This document shows, piece after piece, positions 7,724 to 16,718 of a DNA stretch of 64,000 nt. The DNA is taken from assembly GCF_003031405.1 (NCBI RefSeq), contig NZ_CP020469.1:2108001-2172000 (forward strand), read 5' to 3'. Numbering within the stretch: the stretch's first letter is position 1; the number at the start of each line of letters is the position of its first letter. Made by a program: the position numbers and the translations under genes. The DNA comes from Halomonas sp. 'Soap Lake #6' (lineage in GTDB: Bacteria > Pseudomonadota > Gammaproteobacteria > Pseudomonadales > Halomonadaceae). Below the pieces are notes generated by a model. That model saw nothing but the letters and a program-made list of their open reading frames with translations. It was not told the origin of the DNA and ran no database searches.

Positions 7724-8646
7724 CAGTGATGCCTACGTTTTTGGCGAGCTTTCTCAAGCTTCTCACAAAGCAGTTGTGCGCCCTCCATAAGGCGTGGCGT
7801 GGGCCGCTGAATAAGTGAGGGTGGCACAAAGAAAAGGTTATCTTGAGATACAGCGCTCAACTGCGAATATTGCTTCCAGTGAGTCAACCAGTGGCGGTTT
7901 TCTTCACCCATCCCACCGGCAATAATTGCTTCCGGATTGGCAGCCAGCACGGCTTCATCATCTATCCGCGGCACGAGGCGTGCCTGCTCGCCAAACACAT
8001 TCTCACCACCACACATTTCGACCACTTGGCCGATAAGGTGTTGGCTGTTAACGCTCATTAATGGCGCATCCCACACTTGGTAGAATGTTGGTACCAGATC
8101 GCGAGTGCTATAGCGCTCCTCAAGCGCGGCCATGGTGTCTCGGAAGTTATCTGCTACGGCTTGCCCGGTTGTTTCAGTACCTGCCAATCGCGCCAAACGC
8201 TCAATAGCGCTGGCCACGCCCTCCATATCACGGGGTTCAATGTAGAATACAGGCATGCCTAAAGCTTCGAGGGTTTCAAGCTGTTCAGCGGGATTGCCAG
8301 TCACCCAGCCAATCACTAAATCTGGCGCTAACCCCACCAGTTTTTCTAAATCGATACGTGTATGGCTGCCTACCGAAGCCACTTCTTTGGCCTCAGGTGG
8401 ATAGTCGCTGTAAGAAACAACAGCAACCACTTGGCTTCCCGCCCCTGCCGCGTAGGTTAATTCGGTAGCGCCAGGAGAGAGCGTGGCAATACGCCGGGCA
8501 TGGTCGTATAGACACACCTCACGATCACGATCGTCAATGGCGCAGCGAGAATGGTCGTGTGCCGCAGAAATAGTGGTGACCAGTAATAGCGCGAGGCCCA
8601 AGGCCCCGCGCGTTAAACAACTAGTTTTATTGCCCAAAGTGAACAC
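7723..8646 (-). CDS. btuF: Periplasmic cobalamin-binding protein BtuF
   Basis: A 307-residue class III substrate-binding protein with a signal peptide (hydrophobic stretch to about AAHDH) and the BtuF fold: RIATLSPGATELTYAAGAG, DYPPEAK, and LAPDLVIGWVTGNP. It delivers B12 from the periplasm to BtuCD. The start is GTG at 8646, preceded by AGGA seven bases away, so the gene overlaps the btuB 3' end by 20 bp; the stop overlaps the btuC start. Translational coupling through the operon is likely. Confidence 0.88.
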   Translation of the reverse strand: MFTLGNKTSCLTRGALGLALLLVTTISAAHDHSRCAIDDRDREVCLYDHARRIATLSPGATELTYAAGAGSQVVAVVSYSDYPPEAKEVASVGSHTRIDLEKLVGLAPDLVIGWVTGNPAEQLETLEALGMPVFYIEPRDMEGVASAIERLARLAGTETTGQAVADNFRDTMAALEERYSTRDLVPTFYQVWDAPLMSVNSQHLIGQVVEMCGGENVFGEQARLVPRIDDEAVLAANPEAIIAGGMGEENRHWLTHWKQYSQLSAVSQDNLFFVPPSLIQRPTPRLMEGAQLLCEKLEKARQKRRHH

Positions 8647-10444
8647 TCAAGAATCCTGCTCGGCCTGCGTTAATATAATCGGCACCGTCAAAAGAGCGTG
8701 TGGTGACATAGTCTTGATCTAGCACATTTTCAAGCGTGACACGGGCACTCCATAACGGAGCGAATTGCCAGCCGGCCCTTAGATTGACCAGCCCGTAGCC
8801 GCTCAAGCGATCTTGGTTTTGCGCGTCGCGATAGCGATGGTTTTGTGCCACCCAAGAACCGCCCACCGACCACTCACCCAGTTCGCGGTCAGCGTCCAAA
8901 CGAATGCTTTGGGAAGAGCGGTTCTGAAGGCGCTTCCCTGTTAGACGGTTTTCAGGGTCGGTATATGTCAGCGCAGCAGCTAGCGTCCAGTCATTCACTT
9001 CTACCCCTGCTGCCAGCTCTGCGCCGCGAATGCGGGTTTCGGGTACATTAAACTGAAGCCCTTGGCCAGTAATCAAATTATCGATCTCGGTTTGGTAGAG
9101 CGCCGCATCCCAAAACCAGCTAGCGTACTGGCCCCGCACGCCTATCTCAACGCTTTCAGAAGTCTCAGCGTCCAAGTCAGGATTACCGAAACCAGGAAAA
9201 TAGAGCTGGTTGTAGGTAGGTGCATTGAATGCCGTGCCATAGTTGGCCCGCAGGGTGTGGTGGCCATCCAAGTTGTAGCCTACCCCAACACTGCCAGTCA
9301 CTTCCTCACCGTAGGACTCGTTATCGTCAAAGCGCAGACTGGCTTGTAGCGTGAATGGCGAAAAGTCGAGGAGCGCCTGGGTAAATACCGCAGTGTTACT
9401 GCGACTGGTTTCATCATAGGCCGTGGTGCTATTTACCCGGTCTTCACTATACTCTGCGCCCGCAACCAGCTCATGATCTCCGACAATAAAGGTATTCTCC
9501 CAACGAGCGGTACTCACTTTCGTATCGAAGACGGAATCACCAAAGGCGGCAAAGTCATCGCTTTCATCACGAGCTTCACTGAGGGTTAAACGGCTACGCC
9601 AGCTGTCAGTAACTGGGAGCTCACCATAAACGCCCGCTACCTGCTGAACAAAGTCGTTTTCACCTCCATCGTACTCATTATTGCCACGGGCGCGAAGGGC
9701 TAGCACCCCCGCCTCTGCACCGCTATCAAAGGTATGAGACACCCGTGCTAAAGCCGTGGTGTTGTCGTAGCCTTTATTATCACCGTCGTGGCGCACTGGC
9801 TGACCGTCGGTAGTGAAATGACTACCTGCAAAGCTGTAGCGGGTGCCGCCCTCCTTACCACTAATGCCTGCACTTATCCTCTGGGTATTAAACGAGCCAC
9901 CGCCCACGGAGATGCGCGGCTGCGGGCCATCTTCTTGTCCTTCAGGTGTAAACAGTTGAATGACACCCCCCATCGCGTCAGCGCCATATAGGCTGCCGCG
10001 CGGGCCACGCACAATTTCAGCGCGATCAAACATGCGAGGCTCTAGGTGCTGCCAGGCAGCGCCACCACTAGTGGCTGAACGTAGACGAATGCCATCAATC
10101 AGCAGCACATTTTGGCCGCTGCCTGTGCCACGAATAAAGACACTGCTGTTTTTGCCAAAACTACCATTGCTAGAAACATCCACGCCGGGCTGGCCCCGTA
10201 AAAGATCAGTAATGCTGACAGGATCCTGGCGACGCAATGTGTCTTTGTTTAGCACGGTAACAGAGGCAAGGCTTTCATTAGCCGTACGCGGCGCAAGTGC
10301 CGCCGTTACAACCACTGGGTTAAGCGCTGTTTCGGAAGAAGATACTGCAGTCGTCTGCTCTGGTACTTGAGCCTGAACTGCAAGCGGTAATGCGGCCATG
10401 GCAAAAGCCGCTAATTTAGCGGTAGTTTGGAAACAATGATTCAT
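8627..10444 (-). CDS. btuB: TonB-dependent vitamin B12 outer-membrane receptor BtuB
   Basis: A TonB-dependent receptor of about 605 residues: signal peptide MNHCFQTTAKLAAFAMAA ending at VQAQ, a TonB-box-like stretch (NPVVVTAAL), plug domain (ITDLLRGQPGVDVSSNGS, FIRGTGSGQNVLLIDG, GPRGSLYGADAMGGVI), then a beta-barrel ending in aromatic-rich strands. It imports B12 across the outer membrane. I place the start at ATG 10444, the first with a good signal peptide; the frame is open further upstream to 10507. A cobalamin riboswitch lies upstream on the same strand. Confidence 0.92.
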   Translation of the reverse strand: MNHCFQTTAKLAAFAMAALPLAVQAQVPEQTTAVSSSETALNPVVVTAALAPRTANESLASVTVLNKDTLRRQDPVSITDLLRGQPGVDVSSNGSFGKNSSVFIRGTGSGQNVLLIDGIRLRSATSGGAAWQHLEPRMFDRAEIVRGPRGSLYGADAMGGVIQLFTPEGQEDGPQPRISVGGGSFNTQRISAGISGKEGGTRYSFAGSHFTTDGQPVRHDGDNKGYDNTTALARVSHTFDSGAEAGVLALRARGNNEYDGGENDFVQQVAGVYGELPVTDSWRSRLTLSEARDESDDFAAFGDSVFDTKVSTARWENTFIVGDHELVAGAEYSEDRVNSTTAYDETSRSNTAVFTQALLDFSPFTLQASLRFDDNESYGEEVTGSVGVGYNLDGHHTLRANYGTAFNAPTYNQLYFPGFGNPDLDAETSESVEIGVRGQYASWFWDAALYQTEIDNLITGQGLQFNVPETRIRGAELAAGVEVNDWTLAAALTYTDPENRLTGKRLQNRSSQSIRLDADRELGEWSVGGSWVAQNHRYRDAQNQDRLSGYGLVNLRAGWQFAPLWSARVTLENVLDQDYVTTRSFDGADYINAGRAGFLSVHFGQ

Positions 10445-10627
10445 GGAAGGTCCCTTGCTCGTCGTGCTCACCCGCACGGCGTATTTTTTTGACCGGGCGA
10501 AGGGCAAAACAAGGGAGTAGCGATTGCATTACACGATCGCATTGTACGAGCGCATCACACCACCGCTAATCACCCTGAGAGCGCCCACCGCGTCTCGGCA
10601 TGTATCGGTTCTGTTTGAACCTATACT

Positions 10628-10850
10628 CTCGGGCCGGTCTCCGGGCTAACGAGCGAAAGACAGCTTGCACAATCAACTTAAGCAAGCCACTTCTTTCCGA
10701 ACGACCACCTTCCCATGCGTAAGCACAGTGGCATCTTGGCCGTTCTTATCTCGATTACCGTTGCGGGGGCAGCGTTGGAATCACACACTGTATTCACCAA
10801 CTTCCCGTTTAACTGATAGCTGTATCCACCATCAGCACCTGAGAGTGGGC
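10628..10850 (-). promoter_or_regulatory. Cobalamin (AdoCbl) riboswitch
   Basis: Reading the minus strand from about 10850 down, the conserved elements appear in order: CGGGAAGTTGGTG, GCTGCCCCCGCAACGGTAA, CCACTG, GGGAAGG, and the B12 box AGCCCGGAGACCGGCC (10631-10648 region). It lies upstream of btuB and should repress the btuBFCD operon when cobalamin is plentiful. The short open frames overlapping it are not genes. Confidence 0.95.
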
Positions 10851-10977
10851 GTAAGCTAGCAACTTGTTGGGAGGCGGTCAATTTTGTGATGGCTACTCAA
10901 CGCCCATAAGCGGTCCCACTCTTTCAAGCTCACCCTCTAGGCTAGTCAACAACAGGACCAGCATCCTGCCAATGGCT

Positions 10978-12042
10978 TTAACGGCACTGTCTGGCTGAGC
11001 GTCTTAATCCATCAGTTTTTTTGGGCTCCCATCCACCTATGTCTCCCAACCACCTATGTAGAGGCGCAGGTAATAATTTCAAAGCCGCTATACGGCAACG
11101 CGACCAGTACACCGAAAGCACCAGCAAGCCAACCCCCACTACCAATCCAGTAATCGCGAAACCTAGACTTATCACGCCGTACTCGGCCAGCACCTTGTTA
11201 TAAGTAAGCACAAGCACACTCATTGCTGACAGCATTAAAGCGCGCCGGTCTACCCATAACGAGATCAGGGCAAAAACCGCGTAAATAGATGTCACGCCTA
11301 TAGCATGCCTTAGGGCAAGGGAGTCGTAGCTGTACATGAGCACAAAAGAGAACGCACCGGAAACTATTAAGGGTGCAGCCAAAATATGTAACCAAAAAGC
11401 GACATCAGCACGGTAGCTGTTACGTTCTGGATCTTTAAGATCCCACCACATGGCAAAGGTAAAAACAGCAAGTCCCATCGCCAATTGTAAAATTGGGATA
11501 GTAATCAGAACACCGTGTTCATGGCCTGCTATGAGTAATTGCACAGTCAATACAAGGCAACCCACTAACACAGCAACCGTGACCGGCACCCGAAAACGCC
11601 ACCAGAAAAGCACTTGCACCGCGGCAGCAAGTAAACTCACTAAGATTAGATTTTCCAAACCCAGCAACTGGATGAGTAAAACTAGGCTGGTACCGCCAAA
11701 TGTAAGCGCCAGGGCAAAAGCTGGCAGTGCCATGCGTCGGCGACGAACAAAATACTCTGCAAGAACCCAGACACCGATAGCAACCCCTAAACTTGCGTTT
11801 AAACTCGTGACATGACTAAACAGACTACCAACGGCGGCCAGTACCAGAGCGCAGGCCACCACTACAAAAACGTCATTAAATCCGGAAATTAACCGAAAGT
11901 ACTCATCTTTTCGCCGTGTGGTTCCAGGCTTATCGCTGTGATGCACATAAGCTTTTACATCAGAATACTGCTGGCTAGTTAAAATGCCGGCATCTACACA
12001 GGACTGCAGATCCTCATCTGTATAATTTGTCACAACATTCAT
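10978..12042 (-). CDS. Uncharacterised polytopic membrane protein
   Basis: A 354-residue protein with a short soluble N-terminus (about 50 residues, starting MNVVTNYTDEDLQSCVDAGI, resembling the short helical head of DUF2157-type proteins) followed by roughly ten to twelve hydrophobic segments and a basic C-terminal tail. I do not recognise a function. It lies between the cob operon and the btu riboswitch, 130 bp from the riboswitch, on the same strand as both. A membrane role linked to B12 uptake is possible but unsupported. Confidence 0.7.
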   Translation of the reverse strand: MNVVTNYTDEDLQSCVDAGILTSQQYSDVKAYVHHSDKPGTTRRKDEYFRLISGFNDVFVVVACALVLAAVGSLFSHVTSLNASLGVAIGVWVLAEYFVRRRRMALPAFALALTFGGTSLVLLIQLLGLENLILVSLLAAAVQVLFWWRFRVPVTVAVLVGCLVLTVQLLIAGHEHGVLITIPILQLAMGLAVFTFAMWWDLKDPERNSYRADVAFWLHILAAPLIVSGAFSFVLMYSYDSLALRHAIGVTSIYAVFALISLWVDRRALMLSAMSVLVLTYNKVLAEYGVISLGFAITGLVVGVGLLVLSVYWSRCRIAALKLLPAPLHRWLGDIGGWEPKKTDGLRRSARQCR

Positions 12043-12279
12043 TCCTTAAATATTGGTGAACACCAAAACCAGCACTCTCGTTTCCACTTCTTACTCAGGG
12101 TCTACACTGACAACAAGGTTGTTTTGAGCAAACACCAGACACAGACCATTCGTATATACCCCTACTGGCACTTCAATCCCCCGTTCAGGTAATACACATC
12201 ACTCACTATTCGCTTATGTAAAACTAACCAGATAAAAAATCATTTAATAAATGGTGAGTTAGCTTCATTGCACGGAGGA

Positions 12280-12705
12280 CTACTTAACCGCCATTACCAA
12301 ACCATGGCGCACATACCACACTTGCTCAGCCTGGGTGGTGGCGTCTTGCACAAACCAACCATTTAGGTCTCGTAGCAGACGCTGTTCAGGCTGCATGGGG
12401 ACAATGCCACGCCCCACTTCAGTGGCAATGATGATTAACGCCGCGTTTAGTTGGTCGGCACGCTGGCAAAGCTGCACTAAATCGCCCTGCCACTGCTGGC
12501 GAAGAGCCTCGCTGTCTACACTGCCTGAAATAGCGCTGAGCCACTCAAGCACGCCGGTGACCACTAGCGGCGTGTTGGCGACTAACGCTTGGTGGCTGTC
12601 TGCGAATGGCGCATCAACAGCTAAGCGCCTCCACTGGGCGGTAGGAAACCGCGCCGCTACGGCGTCACGTTTGCCAGCGCAGGCACCGCCGATGAAGAGC
12701 TGCAT
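12280..12705 (-). CDS. Short degenerate CobU-like protein
   Basis: About 141 residues from ATG 12705, which has AAGGAG at good spacing; ATG 12711 sits on the Shine-Dalgarno. It resembles adenosylcobinamide kinase/guanylyltransferase: an N-terminal P-loop-like GGACAGKRD, in which the residue after Lys is Arg instead of Ser/Thr, and a well kept TEVGRGIVPMQPEQRLLRDL motif. The region holding the guanylylated His of CobU is missing. It is the last gene of the cob operon and overlaps cobC by about 49 bp. A full-size CobU is encoded 1.3 kb upstream. Possibly an accessory or partner subunit; function not established. Confidence 0.7.
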   Translation of the reverse strand: MQLFIGGACAGKRDAVAARFPTAQWRRLAVDAPFADSHQALVANTPLVVTGVLEWLSAISGSVDSEALRQQWQGDLVQLCQRADQLNAALIIIATEVGRGIVPMQPEQRLLRDLNGWFVQDATTQAEQVWYVRHGLVMAVK

Positions 12706-13310
12706 TGCCATTCTCCTTTTCCATGGACATTAGTTTGATAGCGAAGCAGCCAACGCCTTCCCTGGGCCTGAACCACCGTACCATCCCAAAAGTGAATCGT
12801 TTCGAAGCGTCGTCGCAGTTCACGAATCACGCCGCCATGGGTCACTGCCAATACCTTTTTATAGCCACCCGCTTGGGCATTAGCCGCAACATCGCGCAGC
12901 CAAGCATCCAAGCGCTCGCGTAGCTGGGCAGCAGATTCTCCACCGGGGATTTGCAGTTCCCCCACGCTATCGACCCAAGCGCGGTAATGGGATAAATCTT
13001 TTAACTCGTCATAAACCTTACCTTCGTACTCGCCAAAATCGAGCTCGCGAAGGCGCGGTTCAAGCGTAATAGGCACGCCCGGCTTGGCTGCTTCAGCCCA
13101 TTCCAAGGTTTGCTGGCAGCGTTGCAGATCACTGGAGTAGATGGCATCAAAACGTTCGCTCTCCAGTGCTTCACGCAGTGCCAATAATCCTGATTCGGCA
13201 TCGGGAAATAGCAGCGGAATATCTTGCTGCCCCTGGTAGCGGCGCTCTAGATTCCAAGCGGTGATACCGTGACGAACTGCCACCAGCTCCACAGTAAGAT
13301 CAGTAGCCAA
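12657..13310 (-). CDS. cobC: Alpha-ribazole phosphatase / histidine phosphatase CobC
   Basis: A 217-residue phosphoglycerate-mutase-like phosphatase with the RHG catalytic motif (VRHGITAWN), DLQRCQQT, ELDFGEYEGK and VTHGGVIRE. In nucleotide-loop assembly it removes the 5'-phosphate of alpha-ribazole phosphate or adenosylcobalamin phosphate. The start is probably TTG 13310, because a strong AAGGAGGAGAG precedes it and RHG sits only about 12 residues in. This makes the gene overlap cobS by 64 bp. Overlap at both ends suggests coupled translation. Confidence 0.85.
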   Translation of the reverse strand: MATDLTVELVAVRHGITAWNLERRYQGQQDIPLLFPDAESGLLALREALESERFDAIYSSDLQRCQQTLEWAEAAKPGVPITLEPRLRELDFGEYEGKVYDELKDLSHYRAWVDSVGELQIPGGESAAQLRERLDAWLRDVAANAQAGGYKKVLAVTHGGVIRELRRRFETIHFWDGTVVQAQGRRWLLRYQTNVHGKGEWQCSSSSAVPALANVTP

Positions 13311-14017
13311 AGCTCTCCTCCTTCAATGGTGGCACCGACCATATCGCCATTGATGCCGTTAAACAGTCGCAACATAAACCAGCGCATTAGTACCACAAAA
13401 ACCATGACCGTTAGCCATACCAACACTACCGGTGGGGCTAACAGCGCGATCAATGCCAATGGCAATAGCGCAAGTGCCACGTCCTGGCCGCTCAGCGACT
13501 GCTGCCAGCTCCATGCCAAGCCCTTTTGTTGGGCGCAAGGCGTCAACACCAGTAACGCAACGCCACCCCACCGGCCTAGTGCGGGGATAACTAAGAGCCA
13601 CCATAACGGCGCCTGATAGGTCAGCAACGCCCATAGCAGCACGCCCTTCCAGGCGAGCAAAAATAGCAGCGCCAATATCCCAAAGCTGCCGATTTGCGGA
13701 TCTTTCATGATCTCCCAGCGGCGCGCCAGGGGCTGGTTACTACCCAGGGCATCGGCGATGTCCATCACGCCATCCAAATGCAGCCCACCTGAGAGTGCAA
13801 CCCATAAGCTAAGGAGTGCCAGGGCAGTAATCGGCGTAGCAACGTTTTGCATGGCGATGGCTACCAGCACCAACACACTGCCGATCAGCAGACCGACTAA
13901 TGGGTAGGCGCGCACGGCCCAGCGTCGTGTTTCGGGCGTCCAGGGGCAGGCAACGGGAACCGGAATTCGGGTAAGGAACTGCAGCGCCAGCAATAGACCA
14001 AATAGCATATTTCTCAT
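13247..14017 (-). CDS. cobS: Adenosylcobinamide-GDP ribazoletransferase CobS
   Basis: A 256-residue integral membrane protein of the CobS/CobV family: FLTRIPVPV near the N-terminus, GGLHLDGVMDIADALGS with the metal-binding acidic motif, and MKDPQIGSFG. It joins adenosylcobinamide-GDP to alpha-ribazole(-phosphate) in the last step of B12 assembly, at the inner membrane. ATG 14017 has AAGGAA upstream. The 3' end overlaps cobC by 64 bp. Confidence 0.92.
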   Translation of the reverse strand: MRNMLFGLLLALQFLTRIPVPVACPWTPETRRWAVRAYPLVGLLIGSVLVLVAIAMQNVATPITALALLSLWVALSGGLHLDGVMDIADALGSNQPLARRWEIMKDPQIGSFGILALLFLLAWKGVLLWALLTYQAPLWWLLVIPALGRWGGVALLVLTPCAQQKGLAWSWQQSLSGQDVALALLPLALIALLAPPVVLVWLTVMVFVVLMRWFMLRLFNGINGDMVGATIEGGELWLLILLWSWWQFVTVSPLGI

Positions 14018-14030
14018 GACGAGAGTTCCT

Positions 14031-14600
14031 TCATACGCTGCACTCCTTAGGCGGTTTCCACTCCACTGTTTTCCATTCGATCGCGCAGCCTGCTACCACT
14101 TCAACTACCGAGTCAGCTTCAGCAGCTAACCAGCGGTGGGCACGCTGTAGAAACGCCAGGTAGCGCCATGTTTCAGGATCGGTGGGAGGTAGTGCTTCAT
14201 TAATGTCGTTGGAGACAATCACCAAGTGAACATGGCGTGCTTTAGCGCTGCCCACCGCTCTTTGCAACAGCGCCAAACCGTCCTCTTCACTGAGTTCACT
14301 GGCATACAGCACTTGGCTAGCCCAAAGTGTTAAGCAGTCCAACAGCACTGCGCTGCCATCAGGCACTTGAATCACTGCCTGGTCAATCGCCAGCGGCGCT
14401 TCTATTGTGGCCCATCGAACGGCTTGCCCCTGCCCGCTTCTAGCCTGTTGGTGTTGGGCCACTCGCCTTGCCATCTCGTCGTCATACACAACGGCGGTAG
14501 CAATGTAATAGCAGGGTGAACCAGCAGCTGCGCTAAGCACATACTGCTCGGCGAGATCACTTTTTCCGGAGCGCGCCCCACCGCTAACAAAGACAATCAT
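14031..14600 (-). CDS. cobU: Adenosylcobinamide kinase / guanylyltransferase CobU
   Basis: A 189-residue CobU. P-loop GGARSGKS (7-14), the His that carries GMP in the family (H50 in RRVAQHQQARSG) and the Walker-B-like LLDCLTLW (D88) are present. The usual SNEVG-x-GIVP motif is altered to SNDINEALPP (from residue 130). CobU phosphorylates adenosylcobinamide and then attaches GMP. It overlaps the upstream cobD by 17 bp and is followed by cobS. The altered motif is the one retained in the short CobU-like protein later in the operon. Confidence 0.88.
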   Translation of the reverse strand: MIVFVSGGARSGKSDLAEQYVLSAAAGSPCYYIATAVVYDDEMARRVAQHQQARSGQGQAVRWATIEAPLAIDQAVIQVPDGSAVLLDCLTLWASQVLYASELSEEDGLALLQRAVGSAKARHVHLVIVSNDINEALPPTDPETWRYLAFLQRAHRWLAAEADSVVEVVAGCAIEWKTVEWKPPKECSV

Positions 14601-15714
14601 GCAGTATCTTTTTCAGTACATTGACTAGTCGTTGGTTAGTGGGCTCGTCGCGCAGTGCCACTCTCAGCCAATCACCATCAAGCCCCGAAAAGTTGTGGGT
14701 ATGGCGAACCAGAATGCCCCGGCGTAGTAGCTGTTCAAACAGCGCGTCACTGGTAACTCCACATGCCGCGCTGGGCCGCATTAGAAAGAAGCAGGCGTGG
14801 CTCGGGACTATTTCAAAAGCTGGCTCAAGAGCTGGTTCAAGCCCTAGCTGGGTGAGCGCCTGCATCATGCGAGGTCGCTCGGTGGCCAACCAGCGCTGGG
14901 TGCGCCGGGCAAAGGCCTCATCCGCCAATAACGGCGCCACCAATTCAGCCGCCAAGTGGTTAACGCTCCAGGGCGGCTGATAGGTGGCAGCGGTGTTTAT
15001 CGTCGCCGCATCTGCCAATATATAGCCCAGCCGCAGCCCAGGCAGGGTATAAAACTTGGTCATTGAGTGCAGCAGAATCAAGTGTGGATAGCGCGCCAGT
15101 AACGGTGCCAATGATGCCTGCTGTGGCGTCTCGCCCACCATATCGATAAAGGCTTCATCGACCGCCACCCGGCAACCCATCAAAGCGGTGTGCTCAAGCA
15201 AACTCTCCATTGTTGGAAAGTCGATAAGCGTTGCCGTCGGGTTGTTGGGCCGACATAGAAACAGCACATCAATACCGTTCAGAGACGCCAGCAGTGCCTC
15301 AAGATCCAGTTCAAAGTGTGGAGCGGGGAGCGCAATTTCGGTGAGCGAGAGCCGATGCGCATGACACGCCCGGGCATATTCACCAAAGCTGGGTGTTAAG
15401 ACCGCCGCTTGTTTACCCGCATGCAGCGCAGCGGCGAGGAAAATCGCCTCTGCGCCACCGTTGGTAAGCAGCACCTGCTCGGGCTGAAGCTTGTGGTAGG
15501 CGGCGATGGCCTGACAAGCAGTGGAATAGTCCGGCGCGGGGTAGCGTTCAAGACCTGCCAGCTGTTTGGCTAGCCAATCACTCACCCATGCCGGTGGCCC
15601 CAAAGGATTAAGGTTGGCGCTAAAGTCTTCCAGACGGTGATCAACTGGCAAACCGAAGTGCGCTAATAGCGCCTCGGCTTGGCCGCCGTGGCTGGGCCAT
15701 GCAGACGTTTTCAT
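14584..15714 (-). CDS. cobD: Threonine-phosphate decarboxylase CobD
   Basis: A fold-type I PLP enzyme of about 376 residues related to histidinol-phosphate aminotransferase: FSANLNPLGPP, TNGGAEAIFLAA, FLCRPNNPTA, VDEAFIDM, and the PLP-lysine motif HSMTKFYTLPGLRLGY. It makes (R)-1-amino-2-propanol phosphate, the linker of the B12 nucleotide loop. I choose ATG 15714, which overlaps the cbiB stop as ATGA; the frame extends upstream to 15780 but that part lies inside cbiB. Naming differs between species (CobC in the aerobic-pathway nomenclature). Confidence 0.88.
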   Translation of the reverse strand: MKTSAWPSHGGQAEALLAHFGLPVDHRLEDFSANLNPLGPPAWVSDWLAKQLAGLERYPAPDYSTACQAIAAYHKLQPEQVLLTNGGAEAIFLAAALHAGKQAAVLTPSFGEYARACHAHRLSLTEIALPAPHFELDLEALLASLNGIDVLFLCRPNNPTATLIDFPTMESLLEHTALMGCRVAVDEAFIDMVGETPQQASLAPLLARYPHLILLHSMTKFYTLPGLRLGYILADAATINTAATYQPPWSVNHLAAELVAPLLADEAFARRTQRWLATERPRMMQALTQLGLEPALEPAFEIVPSHACFFLMRPSAACGVTSDALFEQLLRRGILVRHTHNFSGLDGDWLRVALRDEPTNQRLVNVLKKILHDCLC

Positions 15715-16718
15715 AACAACCCTCGAGTAAACATCAGTCCAGCCATCACCACCGCTGACAGCAACATAAACAGTATCCAAGCACCGTGCATTAAACGAAC
15801 CGTGGCAGTGATATGGGCAACACGTAGTGGCTCAAGGGGCTCGCCCAGTGTAGCGCGGTAGGAAACCACTCCCTGATAGAAATTGGTGCCACCCAGTTGA
15901 ACACCCAATAATCTTGCCACCATGGCCTCCGGCCAGCCAGCATTGGGGCTGGGGTGGTGCGGCGCATCCTGTAACGTACCACGCAGCGCACCTTTCCAGC
16001 GCAAGCTCACAACACCTGACGCGCTGAGTAGCAGACCAGCAAGCCACAGACATAGCACAGTTAAACGTGCGGGTATCCAATTAGCCACATCATCCAGCTT
16101 GGCGGAGGCAAAGCCAAAATCAGCATAACGCTGGTTTTTATAACCAACCATTGAATCCAGGGTATTCACCGCTTTATAGGCTAGCGCTAGCGGTGCCCCA
16201 CCGATCAGGGCGAAGAACAGCGGCGCGGTGATGCCGTCCACGGTGTTTTCTGCCACGGTTTCTACCGTGCCACGGGTAATCTCTGCTTCATCCAAGTTTT
16301 GCGTATCGCGTCCTACAATCATCCCCAACGCTTTGCGGGAGGCAGCCAAATCGCCTTGAGTAAGCGGCTTGATCACGGCGTGGGCTGCATCACCCAATCC
16401 TTTGATGGCAAGTGTGGTAGAGAGCAACCAAAGCTCGGCGATCAGCGCTAACCCAGGGTTCAGCCGCGCTAGTGATGCTAGCAATAGCCAGCTAATACCC
16501 CATACGCCGCCGACAACAATAATCATGAGCAGGAAGCCACTCACTCTTCGCTGCTGCGCCGTGCCACGATTCCATAGCCGCTCAAAAGCGCTGATAAAGC
16601 GCCCGATTAACACCACCGGATGTGGCAGTGAGCGCGGGTCACCAACGATCAGATCAATCACAATCGCGAAGGCCACCATCACTAAGGTGGTGGGTAAATA
16701 ATCGCTCAACATGGTCAT
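15711..16718 (-). CDS. cbiB: Adenosylcobinamide-phosphate synthase CbiB
   Basis: A 335-residue polytopic membrane protein with family motifs DLIVGDPRSLPHPVVLIG, LGMIVGRDT, ETVAENTVDGITAPLFFA, and YKAVNTLDSMVGYKN. It attaches aminopropanol (phosphate) to adenosylcobyrate. It is coupled by ATGA overlaps to cobT upstream and cobD downstream, consistent with one enzyme chain for cobinamide and cobyrate salvage. No corrin-ring synthesis genes are visible in this window. Confidence 0.92.
   Translation of the reverse strand: MTMLSDYLPTTLVMVAFAIVIDLIVGDPRSLPHPVVLIGRFISAFERLWNRGTAQQRRVSGFLLMIIVVGGVWGISWLLLASLARLNPGLALIAELWLLSTTLAIKGLGDAAHAVIKPLTQGDLAASRKALGMIVGRDTQNLDEAEITRGTVETVAENTVDGITAPLFFALIGGAPLALAYKAVNTLDSMVGYKNQRYADFGFASAKLDDVANWIPARLTVLCLWLAGLLLSASGVVSLRWKGALRGTLQDAPHHPSPNAGWPEAMVARLLGVQLGGTNFYQGVVSYRATLGEPLEPLRVAHITATVRLMHGAWILFMLLSAVVMAGLMFTRGLL

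Noticed and set aside
10678..10881. Open frame of 67 codons upstream of btuB
   Set aside because: It lies inside the cobalamin riboswitch, whose conserved elements explain the sequence.
12657..13310. cobC starting downstream to avoid the overlap with cobS
   Set aside because: The catalytic RHG lies about 12 residues after the TTG start, and the strongest Shine-Dalgarno precedes that TTG, so a much later start would remove the active site.
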